A stretch of DNA of 64,000 bases from Fuerstiella sp. Its GTDB lineage: Bacteria; Planctomycetota; Planctomycetia; Planctomycetales; Planctomycetaceae. The notes beneath the pieces were generated by a model. It made no database searches. It was not told where the DNA came from and was given only the letters and a program-made list of their open reading frames with translations. How positions within the stretch are numbered: position 1 is the stretch's first letter; the number at the start of each line of letters is the position of its first letter. A program made the position numbers and the translations under genes. Shown here in pieces: positions 50,401-59,057 of the stretch. Location: assembly GCA_029245955.1 (NCBI GenBank), contig JAQWOH010000038.1, positions 186,001-250,000 on the forward strand, in the 5' to 3' direction.

Positions 50401-52752
50401 TCAGGGTACATAGATGAAGTCATTCAGGTTCAGGACCGCCAGTGTGAATTCTGCCAGCGGCTGTTCATGCAGGAATTGACGAGACAGGTCACGTTCCGGC
50501 GGGGTCGGCGCGCGTCCTGCTGCCAGGCGGTAGGCACGCTCCACCATTCGGTCGACGTCTCCGTGACATTCACGAGTCAGTCGTTCTGCAAACGCCCTCG
50601 CCATGTCGTTTGCAAAGGTGCCGTTGAGCAGCTCCAGCGCCTGGGGGGCGTGTGTGCTGGCGCCACGTACCGGACAACTGGTCTGCAGTCCTGGTGCGTC
50701 AAAGGACTCCATGAATGGCAAACGCAGATTACGTTTGGCAATCAGATAAATCGAGCGACGATCATGTTCCCTCGGGTCTGGTGTGACTCTCCACTGTGAC
50801 GGATTATACAGCAGTCCTGTCAGTTCCGGGTCGACCGGCGTCATCACACTCGGTCCGTGAGCTTTCAGATTGATGCGACCGGAAACGGCCAGCATCGCGT
50901 CGCGAATCTCTTCGCCCGACAGACGACGGCGACTGAAGTGTCGCAGGAATCGATTGTGCGGGTCCGCGGCGGCCGCTTCCGGGGCGGAAGGATTCGGGAC
51001 CGGGCCACTCTGCCGGTATGTGTTGCTCAGCACAATCAGACGATGAATTGGCTTCAGTCGCCAGCCATTGTCGACCAGTGAATGCGCCAGCCAGTCCAGC
51101 AGTTCCGGGTGACTGGGGCGATCGCCATGAGTGCCGAAGTCGTTTGCTGTGCGGACAATTCCGATGCCAAAATGATTTTGCCAGATGCGATTGACAATCA
51201 CACGTGCGGTGAGCGGATGTTGGTCGTTTGTCAGCCAGTCTGCGAGCTGCATTTTAGGTGACGTTACGTCCGGGGCTAGTTCGGGTTCAGATGTCGTCAC
51301 CAGGACGCTCAATGGGCGGGCACTCACGGCAACTCCCTTGTGTTCCCAGTCACCACGTCTTAGTACGTGTATGGCTGTGCGGTTCTCGAAGTCATTGCGA
51401 ATGCTGGGAATTGTTGGCGGACGCGATGGGAGCTCATGTGAGAGCTGCTTGAGTTCCTGTTGCAGTTGAGGCTTCTGGTCCTCGGTCGCGTCAAGAATTC
51501 TGGCCTTCAGCTTTTTTATGTCCGCTTTGATCTCAGCGGTTCGCATTTCCCATGCCTCATGGGCTTTCGGGCTGGCCAGGGGAATATCGTATTCGCTGGT
51601 GGCTGCAAGGTACGCCTGCAGCCGGTAGTAGTCTTTCTGCGTGATTGGCTCCAGTTTATGGTTGTGGCAGCGTGCACAACCGACCGTAAGTCCCAGAAAC
51701 GCTTCACCGATGATGTTTGTGCGTTCTGTCAGGACTTCGTTGCGGCTGAGAGCAATGTCGGGATTTCCGGCGTTGCGGCGCACGGCGCCAAGACGATGAA
51801 AAATCGCGGCCGTGTGGTACTCATGATCGCCGGGCTGGATTTCATCTCCTGCAATTTGTTCGGTGACAAATCGATCGAACGGTTTGTCGTTGTTCAGCGA
51901 GTCGATGACGTAATCACGAAATCGCCATGCATCCGGAAAATGGCGGTCGTATTCGAAGCCTTCTGTTTCGGCGAAGCGGACAACGTCCAGCCAGTGCTGA
52001 GCCCATCGTTCGCCGTAGTGTCGACTGGCCAGAAGATGATCAACAACTTTTTCGTACGAATCGGCAGAGTCGTCGCTCAGGAATGCGGCAACCTCCTCCG
52101 GCGACGGCGGCAGTCCCGTCAGGTCGAAATACAATCGGCGAATCAATGTCGGACGCGTTGCAGGAGGCGCTGGTTGCCAGCGTCGTTTCTGAAGCTCTGC
52201 CAGAATGAAGGCGTCGATCGGAGTTCTTGCCCGTGACTTATCTGCGATAGCTGGCGGTGAAACGTCCCGGACCGGCTGGAAAGCCCAGTGTTTTCGGGCT
52301 TCGTCAGAAACGAGATCGACCATCTCGCTGCCGGCGGCAAGCGGGCGTTCATTTTTGCCGAAGATCGCGGCACCAGACGCGAGCCACTGACGTACTGCGC
52401 CGATTTGCTGATCGTTCAACTGCGGCTCGTCTTCGGGAGGCATCAGTCTGTCATTGAGTAGTTCCAGCAGCAGGCTCTTTTGCGGCATGCCCGGAACAAT
52501 GGCGGGACCGCTGTCGCCACCTGTCATCAGAGTGAATCGTCGACGCAGATCGAGACCGGCTTCCTGCTTTGTCTTGCCATGACACCGGAGACAGTGCGAT
52601 TCGAAAAGGGGCGCTATGTCTTTTTCAAATGTCAAATGCCTCCGCGTTGACTCCGTGTCCTGTCCGGGCGTTGTTCCTGCATTCACAAGGAACCAAACGG
52701 CAAGAATGCAGGCAGGGCTGACGAGTTTCAAGGTAGCAGCCCGGAGCAGCAT
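50401..52752 (-). CDS. DUF1549/DUF1553 planctomycete cytochrome C protein
   Basis: 783 residues from the ATG at 52752, which gives a good signal peptide (KLVSPACILAVWFLVNAG); a TTG at 52815 extends the frame. In order: PSCyt1 domain with haem motif CLRCH near residue 56 and a normal LMPPEDEP ending; DUF1549 (FILAELQKRRWQPAPPA ... ERWAQHWLDVVRFAETEGF) with CARCHNHKLEP closing it near 365; a short linker with Lys/Leu-rich coiled coil; DUF1553 (NRIWQNHFGIGIVRTANDFG ... NLNDFIYVP). Size is standard and there is no LamG insert, unlike the other copy in this window. Operon with DUF1501 downstream. Confidence 0.93.
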   Translation of the reverse strand: MLLRAATLKLVSPACILAVWFLVNAGTTPGQDTESTRRHLTFEKDIAPLFESHCLRCHGKTKQEAGLDLRRRFTLMTGGDSGPAIVPGMPQKSLLLELLNDRLMPPEDEPQLNDQQIGAVRQWLASGAAIFGKNERPLAAGSEMVDLVSDEARKHWAFQPVRDVSPPAIADKSRARTPIDAFILAELQKRRWQPAPPATRPTLIRRLYFDLTGLPPSPEEVAAFLSDDSADSYEKVVDHLLASRHYGERWAQHWLDVVRFAETEGFEYDRHFPDAWRFRDYVIDSLNNDKPFDRFVTEQIAGDEIQPGDHEYHTAAIFHRLGAVRRNAGNPDIALSRNEVLTERTNIIGEAFLGLTVGCARCHNHKLEPITQKDYYRLQAYLAATSEYDIPLASPKAHEAWEMRTAEIKADIKKLKARILDATEDQKPQLQQELKQLSHELPSRPPTIPSIRNDFENRTAIHVLRRGDWEHKGVAVSARPLSVLVTTSEPELAPDVTSPKMQLADWLTNDQHPLTARVIVNRIWQNHFGIGIVRTANDFGTHGDRPSHPELLDWLAHSLVDNGWRLKPIHRLIVLSNTYRQSGPVPNPSAPEAAAADPHNRFLRHFSRRRLSGEEIRDAMLAVSGRINLKAHGPSVMTPVDPELTGLLYNPSQWRVTPDPREHDRRSIYLIAKRNLRLPFMESFDAPGLQTSCPVRGASTHAPQALELLNGTFANDMARAFAERLTRECHGDVDRMVERAYRLAAGRAPTPPERDLSRQFLHEQPLAEFTLAVLNLNDFIYVP

Positions 52753-53016
52753 GCGATCGATCCCGGAAGGCGAGAGGAAAGAGATGATTCTCCACTGCGC
52801 CGCCCGCAGAAGCAAGAGTGAAGGGGCCGTAAGCCTGCGGTAAGTGCTGTTACAGAGCGTGGTGTTGGATCGTTGTGTATTGCGGCATCCAGTATACTGA
52901 ACCTGATCAGGCCGATGGTTCCGGGCCTCTCAGATTCCGGGCATATCGGTGTTTGCCCGTTGCCCGCTGTTGTGACGTCTGAGGCCGGCGCGTGCGGTTC
53001 AGGAAAACGGGGACTT

Positions 53017-53469
53017 TTATCCCCTCTGTTCTGCTGTCCGCCGTGTGTACAGTCGTTGCACTTCTCGCATGCAGCAGCGTCCGTCTGCCGACAGCGTCTG
53101 GCAGCGAGCATCGGGGGACTGGGACCTGGCCAGCAGTTCCCGGATACGGGTTGGCGTGCCGTCCAGCACATCCGCTTCGATGTCGTCCAGCGTAAATCCG
53201 AAGCACGCGCAGACTGGGGCATCAACGTTCTTCGGGTAGACCGATGTTTGCAGCTCTTCGACTTCCACAGCACGCTCAAACTGGTCGAAATAGCCCACGT
53301 TACATCGTGCAAAATCACAGAACCACGCGGCGTCGCCCAGGCATGGACGTGATTGTTTTCGTAGGTGATGATCGAGCGTTTCTCGGTGTACCGGCACACC
53401 CAGCGAACCGCACCGAGGGCAGTAGACTCGGCCATCGAAATCGGGCTCGCGTACGAAAGCTTTGTTCAT
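53017..53469 (-). CDS. CopZ N-terminal-type zinc/[2Fe-2S] protein
   Basis: 150 residues with ten cysteines. An N-terminal CPRC (17, 20) plus C43, C51 and C56 suggests a zinc site. The second half has C87-x-C89-F-G-F-T-x-x-D-I-E, then C123 and C132-C133, the CxCFG(F/Y)T..DIE...C...CC pattern of the N-terminal domain of archaeal CopZ and of BFD-like proteins, which holds a [2Fe-2S] cluster. No heavy-metal-associated (HMA) copper domain follows, so copper binding is not implied. Length matches stand-alone versions. It lies 16 bases after the GGT gene on the same strand and may be co-transcribed. Function: small redox or metal-delivery protein (inference). Confidence 0.78.
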   Translation of the reverse strand: MNKAFVREPDFDGRVYCPRCGSLGVPVHRETLDHHLRKQSRPCLGDAAWFCDFARCNVGYFDQFERAVEVEELQTSVYPKNVDAPVCACFGFTLDDIEADVLDGTPTRIRELLARSQSPDARCQTLSADGRCCMREVQRLYTRRTAEQRG

Positions 53470-53485
53470 AGAGGTTACGATTCTG

Positions 53486-55177
53486 CTATTTCAACGCTGC
53501 CGCATGACGTCCCGCTGCGGGATCACCCGCGGCATGAATTACGCCCGTCTTCCGATCAATGTGTAGCATGATCGGGTAGGCGATGGGACCTTCGGTTGTC
53601 TCGACCTTGTGGCCTCGGGCGATAAGCGTTCTCCGCACGGATTCGGGAATGTCGACATGGACTCGCATCTTTCCCGCCGCCTTGAATGCCGCGTTCCGGT
53701 CAGGGTTGGGGTTAAACGAGTTTTCATGATGAAAGGTATTGAACCTCGCCGCGGTGACCGCCTGCTCCGGCAGCATGCCGAATTCGATATGATTCAGCAG
53801 CACGTTCAGCGTTGTCTGGTCCTGCAGGTCGCCTCCGGCCACGCTGACAGCAAGAACCGGCTTGCCATCTTTGAGCACGAGGGTTGGGGTCAGCGTGATA
53901 CGGGGACGTTTCCCCGGCTGCACTCGATTGGGATGCATAGGCGTCGTGTTGAGGCTACGTACTCGATTTCCCTGTGTCACACCGGAAGGCCCCGGTTTGT
54001 TGCCCACCAGATTGCAGCTGGGCGTCGCGGCAACGACGTTTCCCCAGCGATCGGCTACGACGCACGTGGTTGTGTCCTGCACAGGGATACTCGCCGTTGA
54101 ATCTTTCGGTATTGCCGGCCTGTGAAGCGGACGAGGAGTATACGGGTCTCCCGGGCGACGTTTTATTGAGGCACGATTTATGTCGATCAAGGGACGGCGC
54201 AGGCGGGTGTATTCATCTGAGAACAACTGCGGCAGCGGGACCTTCACGAACCGTGGATCGCCGTAGTATTCGTCGCGATCAGCCATCGCCAGCTTCAGCG
54301 ACTCAACGACGACGTGGATATAGTCGGCGGACAGGTGTCCCATCTGTTTCAGGTTAAAGCCTTCCAGCAGTCGCAGCGTCTGGCACAGGTACGGCCCTTG
54401 TGTCCAGGGCCCGCATTTGTACACCGTGTATCCTCGATACGTCACATGCACTGGGTCTTCCACACGCGTGACATGAGCTGCCAAGTCGCTCTTTCGCAGC
54501 AGTGCGCCGCTTCTGACATACCACTCTTCCAGTTCGTCGGCGATGTCGCCTTTGTAAAATCGGTCGCGAGCCGCCGTCAGCTTCCGCTCGCGAGACCCTT
54601 TCGTTTCCTGTTCTCTTTCGACCAGCTTTTCCAGCGTTCTTCGGAGGTCGACGTACCACGGCATCTTATTCGTTTGCAGCAGATTCAGAGTCGGTTGCAC
54701 GACCTGTTCGAGGGACATCGTTCCGTACAGTCTGAGGGCCGTTACGCAAAGATCCACTGCGCCCGGAACGGGCGCCGACTTCATGCTGCCGTTGGCAGGA
54801 ATGCCGTTCTTGTAGAACCACTCAATGGCCGACGGATCAAGCGGAGCCCCGCCGACGCCGCTCAAAACTTTGACCTTCTGGGTCCTTGCATCAAATATGA
54901 TCAGCGGGACTTCGCCTCCAATGGCAAACAGTCCGTAATCGGTGACAGACAACGCAAGCAATGTGGCAACGGCTGCGTCGGCGGCGTTACCGCCCTGTTT
55001 AAGGATCTGCACACCGGCAGCAACGGACTCACTTTTGCCGGCAGCAACGGCACCACCCTTGCCTGTTCCCTTCCACGTGATTTCATCCGCTGCCAATCCA
55101 GCGGCAGGCAGCGTCAGACACAGCAGCAACCATCCGGACATTGCGTAGTAGCGCATGGGCAGCCCTTTCGCAGTCAT
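53486..55177 (-). CDS. ggt: Gamma-glutamyltransferase (glutathione hydrolase), exported
   Basis: 563 residues. Signal peptide about 8-30 (YYAMSGWLLLCLTLPAAG). Ntn-hydrolase made as a precursor that cuts itself before the nucleophilic Thr; here the Thr cluster DTTTCVVADRWGN (near 375) marks the cut, where most relatives have TTHxSVVD. Other landmarks: GGNAADAAVA near 60, GIGG-like FAIGGEVPL near 84, PTPTLV..GKP and VSVAGGDLQDQT near 460 in place of the usual GSPGG. Lid and substrate residues are therefore altered, so the real substrate might not be glutathione. ATG 55177 used; a second ATG at 55156 is possible. DUF3500 gene lies 22 bases upstream. Confidence 0.88.
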   Translation of the reverse strand: MTAKGLPMRYYAMSGWLLLCLTLPAAGLAADEITWKGTGKGGAVAAGKSESVAAGVQILKQGGNAADAAVATLLALSVTDYGLFAIGGEVPLIIFDARTQKVKVLSGVGGAPLDPSAIEWFYKNGIPANGSMKSAPVPGAVDLCVTALRLYGTMSLEQVVQPTLNLLQTNKMPWYVDLRRTLEKLVEREQETKGSRERKLTAARDRFYKGDIADELEEWYVRSGALLRKSDLAAHVTRVEDPVHVTYRGYTVYKCGPWTQGPYLCQTLRLLEGFNLKQMGHLSADYIHVVVESLKLAMADRDEYYGDPRFVKVPLPQLFSDEYTRLRRPLIDINRASIKRRPGDPYTPRPLHRPAIPKDSTASIPVQDTTTCVVADRWGNVVAATPSCNLVGNKPGPSGVTQGNRVRSLNTTPMHPNRVQPGKRPRITLTPTLVLKDGKPVLAVSVAGGDLQDQTTLNVLLNHIEFGMLPEQAVTAARFNTFHHENSFNPNPDRNAAFKAAGKMRVHVDIPESVRRTLIARGHKVETTEGPIAYPIMLHIDRKTGVIHAAGDPAAGRHAAALK

Positions 55178-55199
55178 TACGATTTCGTTCGGTCGAGTT

Positions 55200-56174
55200 T
55201 CAGCTCTTCAAATGAAAGTAGCTGTGGATATGCGGCTGTCCGCGGAAGTACCAGACCAGTTCCGGACCTTCGATCTGCCATGTGTCCCAGACTTTGTCGG
55301 ACCCGATGTCGAATTTGCCTTCATACCAGGAAACATGAAGCTGGTCGACCATTCCCTTTTGTTCAATCATCGCGAGCGTGGCCTGCACGTCTTCCTTGCG
55401 GAACATAGCCATCATTGTCCCCATCGTGTTGATCAACAGCTTTTGCTGATCCCTGCTCATATCCGCACAGGCAAGGCCTTCCCATCCCGTGGTCTTTTTC
55501 TGAACTACTGTCTCGGGTTTTTCCTTTCGAGGGGCGGCTGAGACCAGACCCCGCTGCTGCTGCCTGCCATCCAGCGCGTGCACGAACTGATTGAAGGCCT
55601 TACCCTGGTACCAGTACGGATTGCCGGGGTGATCCTTCGTTTCATTGAACTCATCGGGGAAGTGTCCGTAGAAGAGAGGGGCCCCACCGAAGCCCTGCCT
55701 CCTGTCTTCATGGACGTTGCAACGGCGAGTCACATGGTGACCGGTGTAAAGGAATTCGAAGTCGTCGTCTTCCGGCGTACCGAAGAAGGCAACCGCGGGT
55801 GCATTCTTTAGCTCGCCATATTGGTCAGTTTCGACCTGCTGCCTGACAGCCGCCTGGTAGTCCGGGCTGTGAAGTGAGTCAAAAATATTCTGAATCAGGG
55901 CCTGCTGTTCATCATTGAACGTGCCTGGAATTCTGTCTTTCGGATGTATGTACCACCAGTTACTGACGTACTGACGCTTTGCGTGATCAGCCGGCAGACA
56001 GATTTTATGCCGTTGTTCATTGCTCATGCTCTTGTACAGTTGCATGGGCAGGGAGTCCGTTTCGGCTTCGTTCGCGGCCAGCCGTCCGGAGAACGCATCA
56101 AGTCCCGTTATGCCCAGCACAGCGGCTGAGGCACCAGCGGTCTTGATCAGGTTGCGTCGATTCATGCTGTTCAT
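55200..56174 (-). CDS. DUF3500 family exported protein
   Basis: 324 residues. Tat-like signal (MNRRNLIKTAGASAAVLGITG). Features of DUF3500: WYIHPKDRIPGTFNDEQQ near 73; AVAFFGTPED..FEFLYTGHHVTRRCN near 128-155; GGAPLFYGHFPDEFNE near 167; C-terminal WQIEGPELVWYFRGQPHIHSY. The GHH and HIH histidines look like possible metal ligands. The family is exported and of unknown function; in planctomycetes it often sits near peptidases or cytochrome operons. First gene of a minus-strand group with ggt (gap 22 bases) and the CopZ-like gene. Confidence 0.88.
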   Translation of the reverse strand: MNSMNRRNLIKTAGASAAVLGITGLDAFSGRLAANEAETDSLPMQLYKSMSNEQRHKICLPADHAKRQYVSNWWYIHPKDRIPGTFNDEQQALIQNIFDSLHSPDYQAAVRQQVETDQYGELKNAPAVAFFGTPEDDDFEFLYTGHHVTRRCNVHEDRRQGFGGAPLFYGHFPDEFNETKDHPGNPYWYQGKAFNQFVHALDGRQQQRGLVSAAPRKEKPETVVQKKTTGWEGLACADMSRDQQKLLINTMGTMMAMFRKEDVQATLAMIEQKGMVDQLHVSWYEGKFDIGSDKVWDTWQIEGPELVWYFRGQPHIHSYFHLKS

Positions 56175-56765
56175 GGTTCAATCCTTGGAGAAGGGCGGTC
56201 ACTAAAACCTGAGTCATGTCAAGTCGGTACAGTTAATAGATGAAGCTCGCCGCAGGCATATGGTTTCGAACAGATTACGGTGCAAATCATGACTTCCGAT
56301 GACCGTGTATTTCAACAGAATGGAATCCCTGAGTCCATTCTGACGCAATGGAATCGGCGATAGCGACGCAACGGTTTTCGGCACACCGGTCCGGTTAAGT
56401 CTGTTTAACCGCTCGGCGGTATCAGTGGGCCTTTCGATATGCCAGGGCTCTGCATCTGAAGAAACCTTTCGGCGGTCGCTTGGCAGGCTGGATCTGTGGC
56501 CCGGGTGAACAACATCACGTTCGTTTCAATCGGCGCCGGCAGCACATGTCTGATGCCAATGGCGGAGTGGCTGGACGTTTGCATGCGGTTCACGTACTAC
56601 TATGGGGCAGACTTGAGGCGGACAGCCCTGCCGTCTTCGGTGGAGGGAAAATTTGTGGTGTCCTTGTGCCGGGTCACTGCGAACAGAGTCAGACAGTTTG
56701 TTGTACCTCGCACGTGCGGTCTGATGCCGCAAAATTTCATGATATTCGAACCAGACCGTGCACAA
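56175..56765. other. Intergenic upstream of DUF3500 and hydratase genes
   Basis: 590 bases between two diverging genes. Holds a hairpin listed separately. The hydratase frame continues upstream to a GTG at 56496, but that part is not family-like and is treated as non-coding. Confidence 0.35.
56392..56411. promoter_or_regulatory. 7-bp inverted repeat in divergent promoter region
   Basis: CGGTTAA, six bases, TTAACCG. AT-rich centre with short spacer suits a dimeric regulator site or a hairpin; it lies in the region that must hold two divergent promoters. Single occurrence noticed. Confidence 0.3.
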
Positions 56766-57527
56766 ATGCAACGATGGGCGGCGCGCCAGCTGGCAGATTT
56801 GGATGCGCTGCAACCAGGTTCGATCTTTGCGAGTGGTGTCATGCTGGACGTAACCCAGGCGTACGAACTTCAGTCGGCAGTTGCGGAGCTGCGCCGTAGT
56901 CGTGGAGAGCAGATCATTGGTTACAAAGTTGGATGTACGTCACCGAAAGTACGTGCACAGCTTGGGATCGATCACTGTGTCACCGGCCGGTTGTACGATT
57001 TGGAGCAGTACGCATCAGGTGCTGTGTTGTCTCGCAGCAAGTACGCGAATCTGGCGATCGAGGGAGAGCTGGGGGTGGAACTGTCGCGTGCCCCCACGGC
57101 GGAGGATTTTGTGAAGACCGGAGTTCCTGCCTGCGTGGCACGCATTTTTCCCGTCGTTGAGCTGCACCACCATGTGCTGCGTGGAAAACGAGCGTCGGTG
57201 GGCGAGTTGATCGCTCACAATGCAATCCATGCCGGTTTTGTGGCAGGAAGCGGAGTTAGATCTGATGAAGCATTCGGTGAGCCGTCACTGTCGATTCATG
57301 CGGATGGTCGGGTGCTGGAAGAGTGCGCGGGACCGGAACTCATACATACGATTCACTCATCTCTGCATTGGCTCACGAAGACTTTGGCGGAACGTGGTGA
57401 ACAGCTCACTGGTGGCCAGTCAGTGCTTACCGGATCGATTCCACTTCTGATTCCGCTGCGTGAAGATTGCCGCATCAGGGTTGAGGCTCCGCCGTTTGGT
57501 TCCGTGGAAGTGCAGTTTACCGCATGA
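56766..57527 (+). CDS. 2-keto-4-pentenoate hydratase (MhpD)/fumarylacetoacetate hydrolase-fold protein
   Basis: 253 residues from the ATG at 56766; length equals MhpD. Motifs: GYKVGCTSPKVRAQLG near 52-67; acidic metal ligands Glu99, Glu101 (AIEGELGVEL) and Glu132 (VVELHHHV), the same spacing as the MhpD family; AHNAIHAGFVAGS near 155; LTGGQSVLTGS near 215. MhpD adds water to 2-hydroxypentadienoate in meta-cleavage of aromatic compounds; the related decarboxylases share the fold. No neighbouring aromatic-degradation gene is present, so the exact reaction is open. Stands alone. Confidence 0.87.
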   Translation: MQRWAARQLADLDALQPGSIFASGVMLDVTQAYELQSAVAELRRSRGEQIIGYKVGCTSPKVRAQLGIDHCVTGRLYDLEQYASGAVLSRSKYANLAIEGELGVELSRAPTAEDFVKTGVPACVARIFPVVELHHHVLRGKRASVGELIAHNAIHAGFVAGSGVRSDEAFGEPSLSIHADGRVLEECAGPELIHTIHSSLHWLTKTLAERGEQLTGGQSVLTGSIPLLIPLREDCRIRVEAPPFGSVEVQFTA

Positions 57528-58169
57528 CCTGATTCATCATCAGCCACAAAATGAACCGTAGTACGTGCGTTTACAGCTTGACCAGAGGTGCCGCTCGAGT
57601 GCGGTCTGATCTGCTGCAGACTCTGTGGGTCGTACACATGCTGCTTCGGCACCTCATCGAGGTTTTGTGGGCACACCCGCCGCCTTGTGCGTTTCGGGTG
57701 TGGGCTGCCAACTGTTCCCACGTGCCGGCCGATATTTGTCGGGACGCGAAAGCTTGGCCACAGCCATTCGGCCGCGAACCGCTGCGTCTGAACCGTTGCC
57801 GTGGAGTTTGAAACAGCTCAGCAGGTCTCGAACGCGTTACCACGTTGAACGAACTTACCCATGTTTCCACGGCGGCAATGTTGCCGGAGTGCATCAAATC
57901 GGAATCCCTCCCCCCGTATCGGTCGTGCTCCTCGCTGCAGGGCGAATAGCTGTCGATGACTCTGTCCTGGGGCATCATTCTCGGGTATCTTTCGTATTGG
58001 CTCTGAAAGTTTTCCGTGGTTTATACGTTGAGTGTGAATGTCGCCAGGGCAACAGAGGGTTGATCGTTCGAATGGAAATGAGGTGGAATACGTAATATGA
58101 GGACCACTCCCTGTATCTGTTATTTCACGTCGAGCCGCATTCAGGCATACTTTCGGGGTCGGGAAGAGA
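57528..58169. other. Intergenic, no gene seen
   Basis: 642 bases upstream of the GalU-like gene. Plus-strand frames are Cys/Arg-rich and minus-strand frames Arg/Ser-rich, a sign of non-coding GC-rich DNA. GGAAGAG precedes the next start. Confidence 0.35.
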
Positions 58170-59009
58170 ATGAAAATCAACAAGGCGGTTATAACAGCGG
58201 CCGGCGAGTATCACTCAAATCTGCCACTGCAGAGTGTGGTTGATCGCAGCGGCCATCGGCGAACGGCACTGCGCTGCACTCTGGACGAAGTGGTGGAAGC
58301 GGGCATTCAGGAAATCGCCATAATTGTTCGTCCCGGGCAGTCCGCTCCATATCTGTCAGCGGCTGGGTCACACGCATCGCGTCTTATCTTCTTTGAACAG
58401 GACAACCCGCGAGGTTACGGGGATGCGATTCTACGAGCGGGCGATTTTGTGGGAGACGAAGCATTTCTGCACCTTGTTTCTGACCATCTGTACGTAAGTC
58501 GTAACGGTGCAAGCTGTGCGGCTCAGCTGTGTGAAGCGGCGGCGCACCACGAATGTGCTGTTTCTGCCATTCAGCCGACTCGGGAGAACGAAATTGTGTT
58601 TTTTGGCACAGTCGGTGGCGCACCCGTTGCTCAGCACGATCGCCTGTATGAAGTAACAGCAGTGGTTGAGAAGCCGACACCAACCATTGCCGAGCAGGAA
58701 CTGATTGTTGCAGGTCAACGAGCTGGTCATTATCTGTGCCTTTTCGGCATGCACGTTCTGACGACGGCTGTCATGAATCTGCTGCGACAGAATCTTGAGA
58801 AAACAGAAGCTGGTCAGACGGTGGACCTGACATCTTCGCTGCACCAGTTGGCTCAGTCAGAGCGTTATCTTGCTTTCGAAGTGGACGGGACCCGGCACAA
58901 CATCAGCTACAAGTATGGTCTCACCCTTGCCCAGCTGGCGATTACACTGGGAGGCGACGATCGTGATCTGATACTGACTGAACTGGTCAGTCTGCTGGCC
59001 CGGCAATGA
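58170..59009 (+). CDS. GalU-like nucleotidyltransferase with degenerate signature loop
   Basis: 279 residues. The opening strand KAVITAAG and the following VVDRSGHRRTALRCTLDEVVEAGIQEI, then EQDNPRGYGDAILRA (near 75) and FLHLVSDHLYVS (near 98), EKPTPT (near 170), AGHYLCLFGMHVL (near 190) show a UTP-glucose-1-phosphate uridylyltransferase-type fold. The triphosphate-binding GxGTRxxP loop, which should follow AAG, reads GEYHSNLP, so the invariant Gly and Arg are lost. Either the enzyme is inactive/regulatory or it binds nucleotide differently. RBS GGAAGAG. It is 48 bases upstream of the kinase/pyrophosphorylase fusion on the same strand, surely one operon. Confidence 0.85.
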   Translation: MKINKAVITAAGEYHSNLPLQSVVDRSGHRRTALRCTLDEVVEAGIQEIAIIVRPGQSAPYLSAAGSHASRLIFFEQDNPRGYGDAILRAGDFVGDEAFLHLVSDHLYVSRNGASCAAQLCEAAAHHECAVSAIQPTRENEIVFFGTVGGAPVAQHDRLYEVTAVVEKPTPTIAEQELIVAGQRAGHYLCLFGMHVLTTAVMNLLRQNLEKTEAGQTVDLTSSLHQLAQSERYLAFEVDGTRHNISYKYGLTLAQLAITLGGDDRDLILTELVSLLARQ

Positions 59010-59057
59010 CGCTTATCGAATACCTGACAACTTGTACCCGTCTACCGACGCCACGTT

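Noticed and set aside
54314..55408. 364-codon plus-strand frame opposite ggt
   Set aside because: Antisense shadow of the GGT gene and part of the DUF3500 gene; no family features.
56496..56765. N-terminal extension of the hydratase gene from a GTG
   Set aside because: MhpD proteins are about 260 residues; the extension is Cys/Arg-rich and not family-like.
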